DNA from: Marinilabiliales bacterium
GTDB lineage: Bacteria > Bacteroidota > Bacteroidia > Bacteroidales > PUMT01
DNA length: 64,000 nucleotides
NCBI GenBank assembly: GCA_007695015.1
Contig: REEN01000072.1
Coordinates: forward strand, 1 to 64,000
Reading direction: 5' to 3'
Shown: positions 8,111-17,309 of the stretch, piece by piece
Position numbering within the stretch: position 1 is the first letter of the stretch
Layout of the letters: each line of letters starts with the position of its first letter
Position numbers and translations under genes: made by a program
Notes under the pieces: generated by a model
Databases searched by the model: none
Told to the model about the DNA's origin: nothing
What the model saw: only the letters and a program-made list of their open reading frames with translations

Positions 8111-8944
8111 ATGGACAACATACATGACAGTTTTATGACTGCTGACGGCAAAAATATGTTCTTTCAGAGCTGGTCGCCTTCCGGCGATCCGGAGATGGCA
8201 ATCGCGCTTGTGCACGGACTGGGAGAACATTCGGGCAGGTACCTCCACTGGGCTGAAAAATTTTGCAGGGCAAAGATTGCTTTTGCTGCTTTTGATCTTC
8301 GGGGGCACGGGCAATCAGAAGGCAGGAGGGGGAATATTCCTTCGATGGATATTGCCCTCAGTGATATCGGATTGTTCCTTGAAAAAGTTGCCACAATATT
8401 CCCCGGGATTCCCGTAGTGCTTTATGGCCACAGCCTGGGAGGCAATCTTGCAGTCAATTATGTTATTGAGAGGCAGAGTAACCTGGCCGGCCTGATCATT
8501 ACCAGCCCCTGGCTTAAGTTGTCAATGCCTGTGCCCGGATATAAAATGATACTGGCCAGCCTGGCTGGCTCGCTGGTTCCGTCAATTTTACAACCAAATG
8601 GACTTGATACCGGATATTTGTCGCGCGACAAAAACGTGGCTGAACAATACAAATCTGATCCCCTTGTACATGACCGGATCTCTGCCGGACTGTTTCTGTC
8701 TGCCTCCCGTGGAGGCGAAAAGGCTCTTTCGATGGCCGGGCGCATTACCATGCCGGTTCTTTTGATGCATGGAACCGCAGATGCCATAACCTCCCCTGAA
8801 GGCAGTAAAAGCTTCAGTGCTAATTCCGGCGATAATGTAACCCTCAGGCTTTGGGATGGCTTCTACCACGAATTACACAATGAGCCTGAAAAGGATGATG
8901 TCTTTTCCTTTATTGCCGGATGGCTGGGAAAAAGTATTGGTTAA
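8111..8944 (+). CDS. Monoacylglycerol-lipase-like alpha/beta hydrolase
   Basis: The 277-residue cytoplasmic-looking protein matches the Hydrolase_4 (lysophospholipase/monoacylglycerol lipase) family. It has V-H-G-L-G-E-H-S-G-R-Y (oxyanion region, residues 34-44), F-D-L-R-G-H-G-Q-S-E-G, the nucleophile elbow G-H-S-L-G-G (Ser near 107), M-H-G-T-A-D with the acid, and Y-H-E-L-H-N-E-P with the catalytic His near the C-terminus. Length and motif order are typical. Known members cleave monoacylglycerols or lysophospholipids. It is a single plus-strand gene, divergent from the methyltransferase gene. Confidence 0.88.
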   Translation: MDNIHDSFMTADGKNMFFQSWSPSGDPEMAIALVHGLGEHSGRYLHWAEKFCRAKIAFAAFDLRGHGQSEGRRGNIPSMDIALSDIGLFLEKVATIFPGIPVVLYGHSLGGNLAVNYVIERQSNLAGLIITSPWLKLSMPVPGYKMILASLAGSLVPSILQPNGLDTGYLSRDKNVAEQYKSDPLVHDRISAGLFLSASRGGEKALSMAGRITMPVLLMHGTADAITSPEGSKSFSANSGDNVTLRLWDGFYHELHNEPEKDDVFSFIAGWLGKSIG

Positions 8945-9338
8945 CAACAGAAGAGGGCAGCTCTTCGTCGGGCACTTTTATGTTAGTGTAATCCTTCCCG
9001 GGCAGTAATTACTGTAATCCAAACTGCAACAACTGCTGTGATGTTCAAATGGAAACCTTAACCGGGCTCCTGCCTGGGCACAGCTTCGGCCGACAGGCTA
9101 TCTTTTAATGAGGGGATGTTCCCTTTCGGGGAAGCGCCGGTTTTTAAGATAACCTGCAACCGGTATTCCGGGGTCTGTTACTCCCTGATCAACTCATATA
9201 TATTCAATGCCTTAAGAAGAATGCATAGAACAGGAATATTTTTTATGAAATTTTGCCTGTGCAGGAGTTGAATATAGTTGTATAAGAAATTATTTTTTTA
9301 TCTTGCCATAAAGTTTTTTCACTTTAATAATTAATACT
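8945..9338. other. Intergenic region ahead of the symporter operon
   Basis: No gene is seen in about 390 bases. A weak hairpin (TTCCC/GGGAA) lies around 9119-9133 and could end the upstream transcript. TTG (9278-9280), 18 bases, then TATCTTG (9299-9305) is a poor match to a Bacteroidota promoter for the operon that follows. Confidence 0.35.
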
Positions 9339-10091
9339 TTGGAAACAGAAGAATACAGGATAAGCTTTTTCAATCCTACCACTCCGCAAGCCCGCAGTAA
9401 CAGGAATCTTATCATTCAGTTATTCATTATTTGGGCAGTTGCAATTTTCGGGTTTCAGATTTTATTGAAGATACTTTCGAAACCGGTACCGGAAGAAGCA
9501 CTGGTTGAGTTTATTCCTGCCTGGGAAAAGATAGAATCGGGAAATGCCGTGAGCTATGATTACCAGGTTGCAGGCCAGTCGATGGTACAGGTTACCGGCA
9601 AGTTAACACTTGGACCCGATGAGTATGATGCTTTAAAAGATGGCATAAGCTGGACATTGTCCAGATTATTGCCTGATGATGAACTGGCTGATCTGCAGCA
9701 AGAAGTGCAGCTTCTGAACAGGTTAAGGGAGGAGATAACCTCATTAAGAGATGCAAGATACCTGGAAACAAAAGGATCGATCATATCCAGGGCTGCACCT
9801 GCATTAGGTATTGGTGAAGGCACATTGCTTGCACAACTTCTGCCATTGGCACTTGATGATGATATGGGAAATATGGCAGAAGAAAACAGATTGAAGATAC
9901 CTGGTATCATGAGCCTGTATCTGACACATAACCGTTCTGTCCTCACCGACACCATTTTTCTGGGGTTCCCTTTTCACTATTTCTATACAGCTGTTTTTCT
10001 GCTGGTCTTTTTTGTAGGATTGTGCTGGTTATATTGTTACAGGACCGATAAACTGCACGCTAAGCTTAACTTTCTTGAACAGATTGACTAA
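9339..10091 (+). CDS. DUF4212-like symporter small subunit with large internal insertion
   Basis: This is a 250-residue protein from a TTG start; no ATG is available and a stop precedes closely. Residues 24-44 form one transmembrane helix ending near F-G-F-Q-I-L-L. A second lies at about 205-232, starting F-L-G-F-P-F-H-Y-F-Y and ending before T-D-K-L-H-A-K-L-N. Helix one, the G-F-P motif and the D-K-L tail look like DUF4212, the roughly 90-residue small subunit paired with VC_2705-type sodium:solute symporters. Here about 150 extra residues, likely periplasmic and with a coiled-coil stretch (D-L-Q-Q-E-V-Q-L-L-N), separate the helices. The symporter gene follows 35 bases later. The DUF4212 link rests on motifs and position. 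Confidence 0.65.
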   Translation: METEEYRISFFNPTTPQARSNRNLIIQLFIIWAVAIFGFQILLKILSKPVPEEALVEFIPAWEKIESGNAVSYDYQVAGQSMVQVTGKLTLGPDEYDALKDGISWTLSRLLPDDELADLQQEVQLLNRLREEITSLRDARYLETKGSIISRAAPALGIGEGTLLAQLLPLALDDDMGNMAEENRLKIPGIMSLYLTHNRSVLTDTIFLGFPFHYFYTAVFLLVFFVGLCWLYCYRTDKLHAKLNFLEQID

Positions 10092-10126
10092 TCATTGAAT
10101 TTACTTAACCCCGGAAAAATCAGAAT

Positions 10127-11797
10127 ATGAAACGGATATACATTCTCCTTCTCTTCACATTGATACCCCTGGTAACCCATGCAGCAAGCGATGCAACAGA
10201 ACTTGAAGGCAGTTTTAAAGTCGGGCCGGCTATTATTCTCATCTTTATTTTAACTCTGTTTGTGCTTGTAGGCATTTTATTCCGTGCCAAAGATACTACC
10301 GACTATTACGCTGCCGGCCGTGGAATTTCCCGCGTGGGTTCAGGTATGGCAATTGCTTCCAACTGGATGAGTGCCGCCTCTTTCCTTGGCATGGCCGCGC
10401 TGATGTATGGTACCGGTTATCACGGTTTGTCCTATGTAGTTGGCTGGACCGGCGGGTATGTGCTTTTGCTTATACTCATGGCAGGCCAGATCAGAAGATA
10501 TGGAAAATACACGGCGGCTGACTTTATTGGGGACAGGTATTATTCACAAACATTGCGGACCATTGGCGCAGGTATTACCATCATTATTTCAATTGCCTAT
10601 GCAGTCGGACAATTTGGTGGGATCGGGCTGATGTTCAAGTGGGTGATGGGAATTGATTATCTGCCTGCGGTTATCATTGGCGGTTCTGTAGTGCTTGCTT
10701 ATACGCTTATATCGGGTATGCTTGGTGTTACGAAAAACATGCAGATTCAATACGTGATCATCATCACTTCATTTATGGTCCCATTGTTTATTCTTACCGC
10801 GAAATTTGATTATTTCTGGTTAATCCCTCAGATAGGTTATGGCTCTGTAGTTCAGGATATTGTTGAAGGAGTTAAAATAGTTGATAAAGCAGGAATGGCA
10901 AATACCCTGGGACACCATTTTGCCATAGTGCCAAGCCCGGAATATGCCATGCCATGGGATCCTTCTACCGGGCAAACTTTTTTTCAATGGATGGCTATAG
11001 CTTTTTCACTTATGATTGGAACTGCGGGTTTGCCACATGTAATACAGCGGTTCTACGTTGTTCCCAGGGCCCGTGACGCGAGGTGGTCAGTTGTATGGGG
11101 ATTGTTTTTTATTTGTTTGCTTTACTGGAGTGCTCCGGTATATTCGGCCTTCGGCACAATATTGTCTTCAAATCCAGAAGTAGGAAAACTGGCTGCAGAT
11201 GCCATTGTAGTTTATACAGCACAATTGGGTAATGTTAATCCATTGATTGTGGGACTTCTGGCGGCAGGGGGAGTCTCTGCAGCTTTTTCAACAACTTCCG
11301 GTTTACTGGTAGCCGGGTCTTCTGCATTTGCTCACGACCTCTATGTAAAGGTGATTAATCCCGAAGCCAAACCCAGAACCCAGATGACAGTTGCCCGTTT
11401 GGGTACTTTGCTGATGGCAATTATTATCACTGCTATTGCAGTTCTTGATCTGGCATTGATCGCTCAACTGGTTGCCATTGCTTTTTCAATGGCAGGCTGT
11501 ACAATATTCCCTTTGTTCCTGCTGGGGATATGGTGGAGTGGTTCCAACCGGGCAGGCGCCAAGGCCGGATTAATCGTTGGCAGCATTGTTACTCTTATAT
11601 CCCTGACCTACCTGATAGGTGCCAGGGCCGGATGGATATTACCATTTAATGATTTTATCACCTATTATCTTGGTGCCTGGTACTTCGCCTGGATAGGTGC
11701 TCCGTTAGCAATTACCGCCAATATTATTGTTTCCAGAATGACCAAAGAGACACCCATTGAGATCAGAAAATTCTTAATTGAAAAGGTGCACTCATAG
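10127..11797 (+). CDS. Sodium:solute symporter (ActP/VC_2705-like)
   Basis: The 556-residue protein has an N-terminal signal-like segment and about 13 transmembrane helices of the SSS family. Recognisable blocks are D-Y-Y-A-A-G-R-G-I-S (about 65-74), followed by G-M-A-I-A-S-N-W-M-S-A-A-S-F-L-G (helix 2, sodium and substrate region), Y-T-A-A-D-F-I-G-D-R-Y and S-A-A-F-S-T-T-S-G-L (near 386, helix with the conserved sodium-site Ser/Thr). This pattern is typical of acetate/pyruvate-type permeases (ActP, MctC) and the VC_2705 branch. It is flanked by a DUF4212-like subunit and, downstream, a DUF294 protein, the same companions seen around VC_2705-type symporters. The substrate is probably a short carboxylate, which is inference. 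Confidence 0.88.
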   Translation: MKRIYILLLFTLIPLVTHAASDATELEGSFKVGPAIILIFILTLFVLVGILFRAKDTTDYYAAGRGISRVGSGMAIASNWMSAASFLGMAALMYGTGYHGLSYVVGWTGGYVLLLILMAGQIRRYGKYTAADFIGDRYYSQTLRTIGAGITIIISIAYAVGQFGGIGLMFKWVMGIDYLPAVIIGGSVVLAYTLISGMLGVTKNMQIQYVIIITSFMVPLFILTAKFDYFWLIPQIGYGSVVQDIVEGVKIVDKAGMANTLGHHFAIVPSPEYAMPWDPSTGQTFFQWMAIAFSLMIGTAGLPHVIQRFYVVPRARDARWSVVWGLFFICLLYWSAPVYSAFGTILSSNPEVGKLAADAIVVYTAQLGNVNPLIVGLLAAGGVSAAFSTTSGLLVAGSSAFAHDLYVKVINPEAKPRTQMTVARLGTLLMAIIITAIAVLDLALIAQLVAIAFSMAGCTIFPLFLLGIWWSGSNRAGAKAGLIVGSIVTLISLTYLIGARAGWILPFNDFITYYLGAWYFAWIGAPLAITANIIVSRMTKETPIEIRKFLIEKVHS

Positions 11798-11802
11798 TTT
11801 GA

Positions 11803-12558
11803 ATGTATATATCGATAAATAAAGGGACAAGAATAATCATAGGGATTATGGTTATCCTTGCTGCTGTTGGTATCGTCATTGCATCGATATACTATGGCAA
11901 TATTAACAAGTCTGTTGACCCACGTGTCAGGCAGGCTCAGGTATTGTACGGCAGGTACAACATGTATGCTTCAGATAATGATCATGAAGGGATCCTTGCT
12001 TTACTGGACAGCATTGAAAATATCTATTCCTCAATACCGCATTACAGGAATTCATATGAGATGGGAGTCGTAGAGAATAACCGGGCATCTGTATTTCTTA
12101 CAAAAGCACTTTCAGATCCGGTCAGGGAAGAGATCAGGCAGCATTATTTTGCTCTTGCCGAACAGCACTTATTAATGAGTATAGAGTATTATACGAATTG
12201 GATGGATTTTCATGGCAACCAGACTGAAGAGGAGATAAAAGTTTTTGTTGAGAAAGAGTTTGCGTCAGATTTATTACTAAATAATAATGAAAATCTGGAT
12301 GCAATAATCCGGAACAGGGTAAAGGAGATTATGTCTGCCCGGATTGAGACTCCAAGAAGATTGTCGGTAAGTTATACAAATTTAGGCATCATCAGACGGC
12401 ACGAAAATAACGTGGAACAGGCATACGAATATTATAACAAAGCCCTGGAGTTGTGGAGTGAAAACCATGCAGCCCAAAACAATATCAATATTCTGTTTGG
12501 AAAACCACCTGAGAGACAAAGTATATTTAGAAAACTTTTTCCCCCGGAAAGAAAATAG
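11803..12558 (+). CDS. Membrane-anchored TPR-like protein
   Basis: The 251-residue protein has one N-terminal transmembrane helix (about 10-30), then a mostly helical domain. Near the C-terminus (about 190-225) there is a clear tetratricopeptide pair: S-Y-T-N-L-G-I-I-R-R followed by A-Y-E-Y-Y-N-K-A-L-E-L. Such repeats mediate protein contacts. The gene begins five bases after the symporter stop, so it is almost certainly co-transcribed and may be translationally coupled. A role as scaffold for the symporter or sensor is plausible but unproven. I do not recognise a named family. Confidence 0.75.
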   Translation: MYISINKGTRIIIGIMVILAAVGIVIASIYYGNINKSVDPRVRQAQVLYGRYNMYASDNDHEGILALLDSIENIYSSIPHYRNSYEMGVVENNRASVFLTKALSDPVREEIRQHYFALAEQHLLMSIEYYTNWMDFHGNQTEEEIKVFVEKEFASDLLLNNNENLDAIIRNRVKEIMSARIETPRRLSVSYTNLGIIRRHENNVEQAYEYYNKALELWSENHAAQNNINILFGKPPERQSIFRKLFPPERK

Positions 12559-12594
12559 GCTAACTTACTTATCTTCAAATATGATTTTAATACT

Positions 12595-13860
12595 ATGAGA
12601 ACAAAAATATTTTTAATCCTGATCATATTCATAGTGCCTTTGTCAATTAGTGCCCGGGAAACGGATAATAGTGATTTCGGTATTAAAATAGGAGGGTTTA
12701 TAAAAAACGATTTCTTTTATGACTCCCGCCAGACAGTTGCTGCAAGGGAGGGCCATTTCCTGTTGTGGCCGGCAAGGCCTTCGTTAGACGCCGAGAATAA
12801 GGATATTAATGAAGCATCAAGTTTTAACTTTCTGTCGATTCAGACCCGGTTAAATGCATCGATATCAGCGCCTGATTTTTTTGGGGTTAAGACTTCAGGT
12901 CATATTGAAGGTGCTTTTTTTGGGCATTCAAATGCTGATATTAACGGATTCAGATTGAGACATGCTTATGTCAAATTTGACCGGGAGAATTCTGAGTTAT
13001 TGTTCGGGCAGTTCTGGAATCCCCTGTTTGTAAGCTCATCTTTTCCCGATGTTGTTTCATTCAACACCGGCTGCCCCTTTCAGCCTTTTTCAAGGAATCC
13101 GCAGATTCGTCTCACACAGACACTGGGGAATGTGAAAATTGTTGCAGCCGCTCTTTCTCAGAGGGATTTTGCCAACATCGGCCCTGCGGGAACCTCTTCT
13201 GCATATTTACGCAATTCTTCCATGCCTGATTTGCATGCGCAGATACACTATACCCATACTGATCCTGGAGCAGGGACTCAGTTTACCATCGGAGGCGGTA
13301 CTGCATACAAGAAAATTGTGCCTGAACTGGTTACTGCGCAAGGTTACAAAACAGATGCTTATGTGGCGGGCATAACCTACATGGGTTTTGCAAGGGCAGG
13401 ATTAAGGCTGTTCACAGTTAAAGCACAATATCTTCTGGGACAAAATGTGAATGACCTGCTTATGATTGGCGGTTACGGGATCAGCCGTGTGACCGATCCT
13501 TTGAGAGGAGCAGTTGAATATGCTCCTGTACGGACCAGCTCATACTGGCTGGATATGCATTCCAACGGACAGACAGTCCAATTTGGTGTTTTCCTTGGCT
13601 TGTCTGAAAACCTTGGCGCTACAGATAATCTTGTTGAAGGCACCGGTATAACAGGATTTGGCACAGACATTAAGTCACTCTACCGGGTTGCACCAAGGAT
13701 CGTTTTTAATTCGGGAAAAGCACGTATTGCAGTTGAATGTGAATATACCGGTGCAAATTTCGGAACGGTAAATATTTCAGAAAACAGGAGAGGAATTCCG
13801 GTAAACATAGAGGAGGTTAGCAATTTCCGCCTGTTACTTGGGGTTTACCTGTTTTTATAA
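12595..13860 (+). CDS. Outer-membrane porin-like beta-barrel
   Basis: The 421-residue protein has a cleavable signal peptide (cut near residue 21, after I-S-A) and then alternating polar/hydrophobic strands rich in Gly, Phe and Tyr, ending in a hydrophobic strand with L-L-L-G-V-Y-L-F-L, as expected of a 16-18-stranded barrel. Features such as F-R-L-R-H-A-Y-V-K-F and L-L-F-G-Q-F-W-N-P resemble DcaP-like/phosphoselective porin families. It sits in the symporter operon, suggesting that it lets the same substrate through the outer membrane. No TonB plug is present. Confidence 0.8.
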   Translation: MRTKIFLILIIFIVPLSISARETDNSDFGIKIGGFIKNDFFYDSRQTVAAREGHFLLWPARPSLDAENKDINEASSFNFLSIQTRLNASISAPDFFGVKTSGHIEGAFFGHSNADINGFRLRHAYVKFDRENSELLFGQFWNPLFVSSSFPDVVSFNTGCPFQPFSRNPQIRLTQTLGNVKIVAAALSQRDFANIGPAGTSSAYLRNSSMPDLHAQIHYTHTDPGAGTQFTIGGGTAYKKIVPELVTAQGYKTDAYVAGITYMGFARAGLRLFTVKAQYLLGQNVNDLLMIGGYGISRVTDPLRGAVEYAPVRTSSYWLDMHSNGQTVQFGVFLGLSENLGATDNLVEGTGITGFGTDIKSLYRVAPRIVFNSGKARIAVECEYTGANFGTVNISENRRGIPVNIEEVSNFRLLLGVYLFL

Positions 13861-13875
13861 CTATAATTTCTTTTC

Positions 13876-14622
13876 ATGAAGCTGGGTTTTTTATCTGATA
13901 TTCATGAAGATGTTGTCTCACTGAAAAAAGGTTTGGATGTTTTATACAGGGAGCATTGTGACCAGATAATCTGTCTCGGTGATATTATCGGGTTCAGTAA
14001 CCCCTATTATCCTTTCGGGGAAACAAAAGATGCCAATGCCTGTATTGACCTGGTAAGGGAGAATTGCACAATAGTGGTACCCGGCAATCACGATCTTTTT
14101 TCTGCAGGCAGAATTCCCATGTTCCATGCCGGTATTGAATATCCTGAAAACTGGTACAGGATGGAAATCAGTGACCGGATGAATTTAATGAAAGGGAAAA
14201 TATGGTTTTATGAGCATGAGGTCAATCCCGGTTTGACGGAAGAGAACATTCAATATCTGAGATCTTTGCCCGAGTACGATATCCTGAAAATTGATGATTA
14301 CAGCATACTGGTTACACATTTTGTTTATCCTGATATTTCAGGCTCACTTAGAAAAAGGATTGATGAGATCTATGAGTACAGGGATCATTTTTGGTTTATG
14401 CGGCAAAATAATTGTATATTGTCATTTGCCGGACATATGCACAGGGAAGGATTTGAAGTTATAAATATGATGGGTTTCCGGGAATACGGGTTTAAGAAAA
14501 AGAGACTGATGAGAATAGAATCATTCATCGGCTTACCATCAATTGCTTTTGGGCAGAATAAAAATGGGGTGGCTGTTTTTGATACTGAAAGTTTTGAAAT
14601 AAAGGTTGTCAGGTTAAGATAG
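13876..14622 (+). CDS. Calcineurin-like metallophosphoesterase
   Basis: The 248-residue protein carries the full metallophosphoesterase signature: D-I-H (residues 8-10), G-D-I-I-G (near 36), G-N-H-D-L-F (near 75), V-T-H-F (near 155) and G-H-M-H (near 189). These ligate a two-metal centre. Members hydrolyse phosphodiesters or phosphomonoesters, often nucleotides or second messengers. There is no signal peptide, so it is cytosolic. It lies between the porin (15-base gap) and the Cache-DUF294 sensor (19-base gap). A role in turning over a nucleotide signal linked to that sensor is a testable guess. Confidence 0.88.
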   Translation: MKLGFLSDIHEDVVSLKKGLDVLYREHCDQIICLGDIIGFSNPYYPFGETKDANACIDLVRENCTIVVPGNHDLFSAGRIPMFHAGIEYPENWYRMEISDRMNLMKGKIWFYEHEVNPGLTEENIQYLRSLPEYDILKIDDYSILVTHFVYPDISGSLRKRIDEIYEYRDHFWFMRQNNCILSFAGHMHREGFEVINMMGFREYGFKKKRLMRIESFIGLPSIAFGQNKNGVAVFDTESFEIKVVRLR

Positions 14623-14641
14623 ATAACCATATTAAATACTG

Positions 14642-17104
14642 ATGAGAGGAGTCTTCTTTGTAAAAATAATAGTACCAGCCATATTGGTTATCGTGCTTTT
14701 TGCTATCTCATTATCGGTGGTTTTCATTCCAATGGTCGAGGAAGGGTTTATGGATCGCAAGAAAGAGATGATAAGAGAGTTGACCAATTCTGCATTGAGT
14801 ATTATTGATGAATATCATAAGGAGACATACAGAGGTAATCTGACTGAAGAACAGGCCAAAGAGATGGCCATTAACCGGATAAAATTCATTCGTTATGGTG
14901 ATGATGGATTGGATTATTTCTGGATCACCAACATGATCCCTGAAATGATCATGCATCCTTACCGTACTGACTTGAATGGCAGGAATATTTCCGACTATAC
15001 CGATCCGCACGGGACCATGTTATTTACTGAAGCAGTAAAGAAAGTTAAGGATAGCGGCGACGGATACATAGATTACTGGTGGCAATGGAAGGATGACAGT
15101 ACACGGATTGTTCCCAAGCTTTCATACGTGAAAGGATTTGAACCCTGGAACTGGATAGTGGGTACAGGTATCTACCTTGAGGATGTAAAGGAGGAGATAA
15201 AAGTGATCAGGGGGAGGATTGTTCGTATAACAATTCTGTTTGTACTTTTGATTGCAATAATAATATTCTATATAACACGGCAGAGTCTGATCATTGAGCG
15301 CAGGCGTATCGATGCCGAAGAAAAACTTAAACAATCACGGTTAAAGTATAAGATGCTGGTGGAGGCTTCTACCGAAAGTGCCATGATGTGGCTGGAGGGC
15401 AGGTTGATCTATTTTAACCAGCCAATTCTGAGCCAGACAGGATATACCGGAGATGAGCTCCTGAATAAGAGAATGGATGAATTGTTCACCCTTCAAAATG
15501 AGTCCATCGAAGATATTACGCAAACACTTGATGAAAGCAGAAATGTAGAAGCCACACTTATTGCCGCTGGTGGTAAAGAGATAGGGGTCGTACTCACAAT
15601 ATCCAATGTTGAAATTAATAATAAACGCGGCTTTATCTTTATCATAAAAGAGGTAACAAGGCAATTGATCAGGCATAAATCCGAACAGATGCTTGAGGAG
15701 GAGTTGAGGACATCGCTGTTACTTATGAATTCACCTGTAAAACTTTTTCTTCGCCAACCGGAGTATATTGATATGGACCTCACTATCCGTGAGGCTGCTG
15801 ATATGATGATCAGAAAGCAAACGGAATTGCTTTTTGTAACAAGAAACAGAACAGAGATTGTTGGTTTGTTGGATCATAACGCTTTTATAACGGAAGTAAT
15901 ATCCGGGAAAAAAGATCATGACACAATTATTTTCAGCGTGATGAAATCCCCGGTTATCTATGTGAACGAAAATATTTTGCTTTTTGAGGCATTGCTGTTA
16001 TTGGATAAGGAAAATGAAGATTACCTGGCAGTAAAAAATGATCAATCGAAAACAACCGGGTTCATATCTAAAAAAGATCTTCTGGCAGCTCAGCAAAATG
16101 CACCATTCTTACTGGTTAAAAAGATAGAAAGGGCAGAGTTGGTCAGCCAGCTTCAATCCCTGTACGATAAATTGCCCGGTATTCTGACACTGTTGATCAG
16201 TACCGATTCTCATTCCCGGAATATTGCCCAGATTTCAGCAGCCTTTTCTGATGCCATTTCAAAACGGGTAGTTGAACTCGCTATTGAAAAAACAGGTCCG
16301 CCCCCTGTTAAATTTGCATTTATATCATTAGGCAGCGAAGGAAGGGAAGAGCAGACCCTGAAAACTGATCAGGATAATGCTATTATTTACCATGGAAAAT
16401 ATTCTCAAGAGGTGAATGAGTATTTTCTGCAACTATCCGGGAAGATAACCAGCTGGTTGAATGATATCGGTTACGAGTATTGCATAGGTGAAGTGATGGC
16501 AAGTAATCCCAGATGGTGCCAACCTTTATCCAAATGGAAAGAATATTTCAAAGAATGGGTTGAGAATAGTGATCCTGAAAGCATTCTTGATATTTCAATA
16601 TTTTTTGACCTGCGTTTTGTTTATGGTGATAAATCGCTTGTAGATGAATTAAAAAATGAGATAATAAAAATTATTGATTCAGAGGCAGTTTTTTTTGCCC
16701 ACCTCGCTAAATCTGTGAGTCGTTTAAAGGGGGTAACATATTCCGAAAAACATAAGACCATAGATTTGAAAAAAGCAATGTTGCCTGTTGTTGGCTTTGC
16801 CCGTGTTTATGCATTGAAAAATAATGTTAATGAGACAAACACTGTTTCCAGGCTTAATAGCATTATTGACAGGGAGAATATAAACAAATCGTTCATTGAG
16901 GAGATTGTAAAGGCTTATGAATACTTGATGTTTCTCAGGTTTCGTCTACAGACAGCCATGATCCTCTCCAATGAAAACCCTGATAATTCTCTCCGGATTG
17001 ATGAATTAACAAATATCGAAAAAGCAACATTAAAAGCAGCTTTGGCTGAAATTGCAGAAATATATACCCAGCTGAGTTTTGATTTTGAAGGAAGAACGAT
17101 GTAG
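14642..17104 (+). CDS. Cache-PAS-CBS-DUF294 transmembrane sensor with nucleotidyltransferase-like domain
   Basis: The protein has 820 residues. Order of parts: transmembrane helix (8-30); periplasmic single Cache (sCache_2) domain to about 185, with D-Y-F-W-I-T-N and W-N-W-I-V-G-T-G-I-Y; second helix (193-215); PAS domain (about 233-345); paired CBS motifs (about 365-480); DUF294 nucleotidyltransferase-like domain with G-S-E-G-R-E-E-Q-T near residue 563 and T-D-Q-D-N-A-I after it; DUF294 C-terminal helical domain (about 675-815). DUF294 resembles the GlnD uridylyltransferase core, and both the G-S and D-x-D metal-binding elements are intact. In Proteobacteria, CBS-DUF294 proteins neighbour VC_2705-type symporters. 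Here the sensor is membrane-spanning with its own extracytoplasmic ligand domain. It probably reports the transported carboxylate. Confidence 0.85.
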   Translation: MRGVFFVKIIVPAILVIVLFAISLSVVFIPMVEEGFMDRKKEMIRELTNSALSIIDEYHKETYRGNLTEEQAKEMAINRIKFIRYGDDGLDYFWITNMIPEMIMHPYRTDLNGRNISDYTDPHGTMLFTEAVKKVKDSGDGYIDYWWQWKDDSTRIVPKLSYVKGFEPWNWIVGTGIYLEDVKEEIKVIRGRIVRITILFVLLIAIIIFYITRQSLIIERRRIDAEEKLKQSRLKYKMLVEASTESAMMWLEGRLIYFNQPILSQTGYTGDELLNKRMDELFTLQNESIEDITQTLDESRNVEATLIAAGGKEIGVVLTISNVEINNKRGFIFIIKEVTRQLIRHKSEQMLEEELRTSLLLMNSPVKLFLRQPEYIDMDLTIREAADMMIRKQTELLFVTRNRTEIVGLLDHNAFITEVISGKKDHDTIIFSVMKSPVIYVNENILLFEALLLLDKENEDYLAVKNDQSKTTGFISKKDLLAAQQNAPFLLVKKIERAELVSQLQSLYDKLPGILTLLISTDSHSRNIAQISAAFSDAISKRVVELAIEKTGPPPVKFAFISLGSEGREEQTLKTDQDNAIIYHGKYSQEVNEYFLQLSGKITSWLNDIGYEYCIGEVMASNPRWCQPLSKWKEYFKEWVENSDPESILDISIFFDLRFVYGDKSLVDELKNEIIKIIDSEAVFFAHLAKSVSRLKGVTYSEKHKTIDLKKAMLPVVGFARVYALKNNVNETNTVSRLNSIIDRENINKSFIEEIVKAYEYLMFLRFRLQTAMILSNENPDNSLRIDELTNIEKATLKAALAEIAEIYTQLSFDFEGRTM

Positions 17105-17273
17105 TATCTCAATATCCCTAACATGTTACCCGGTCAGTTGATTGGAAAATTCGCCAGGGGCTGACAGGTACACAGCTATTACCCAAAATTATCATACCTC
17201 CGGATATAATGCTGGTTGTGATGAGTAAAGCGTTTCCGATATCCCGCTATTAAGTTTTATAGGTATGTAATTT

Positions 17274-17296
17274 GTATATCAGAAATTCTGATATAC
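17274..17296. repeat. 23-bp near-perfect palindrome between convergent genes
   Basis: Arms of 11 bases (17274-17284 and 17286-17296, starting GTATATCAGAA) flank a single central base. The site lies between the ends of the convergent sensor and permease genes. It could be a shared transcription-end hairpin or a protein-binding palindrome; there is no strong T-run directly behind it. Confidence 0.6.
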
Positions 17297-17309
17297 TGTG
17301 GGTAAATTA

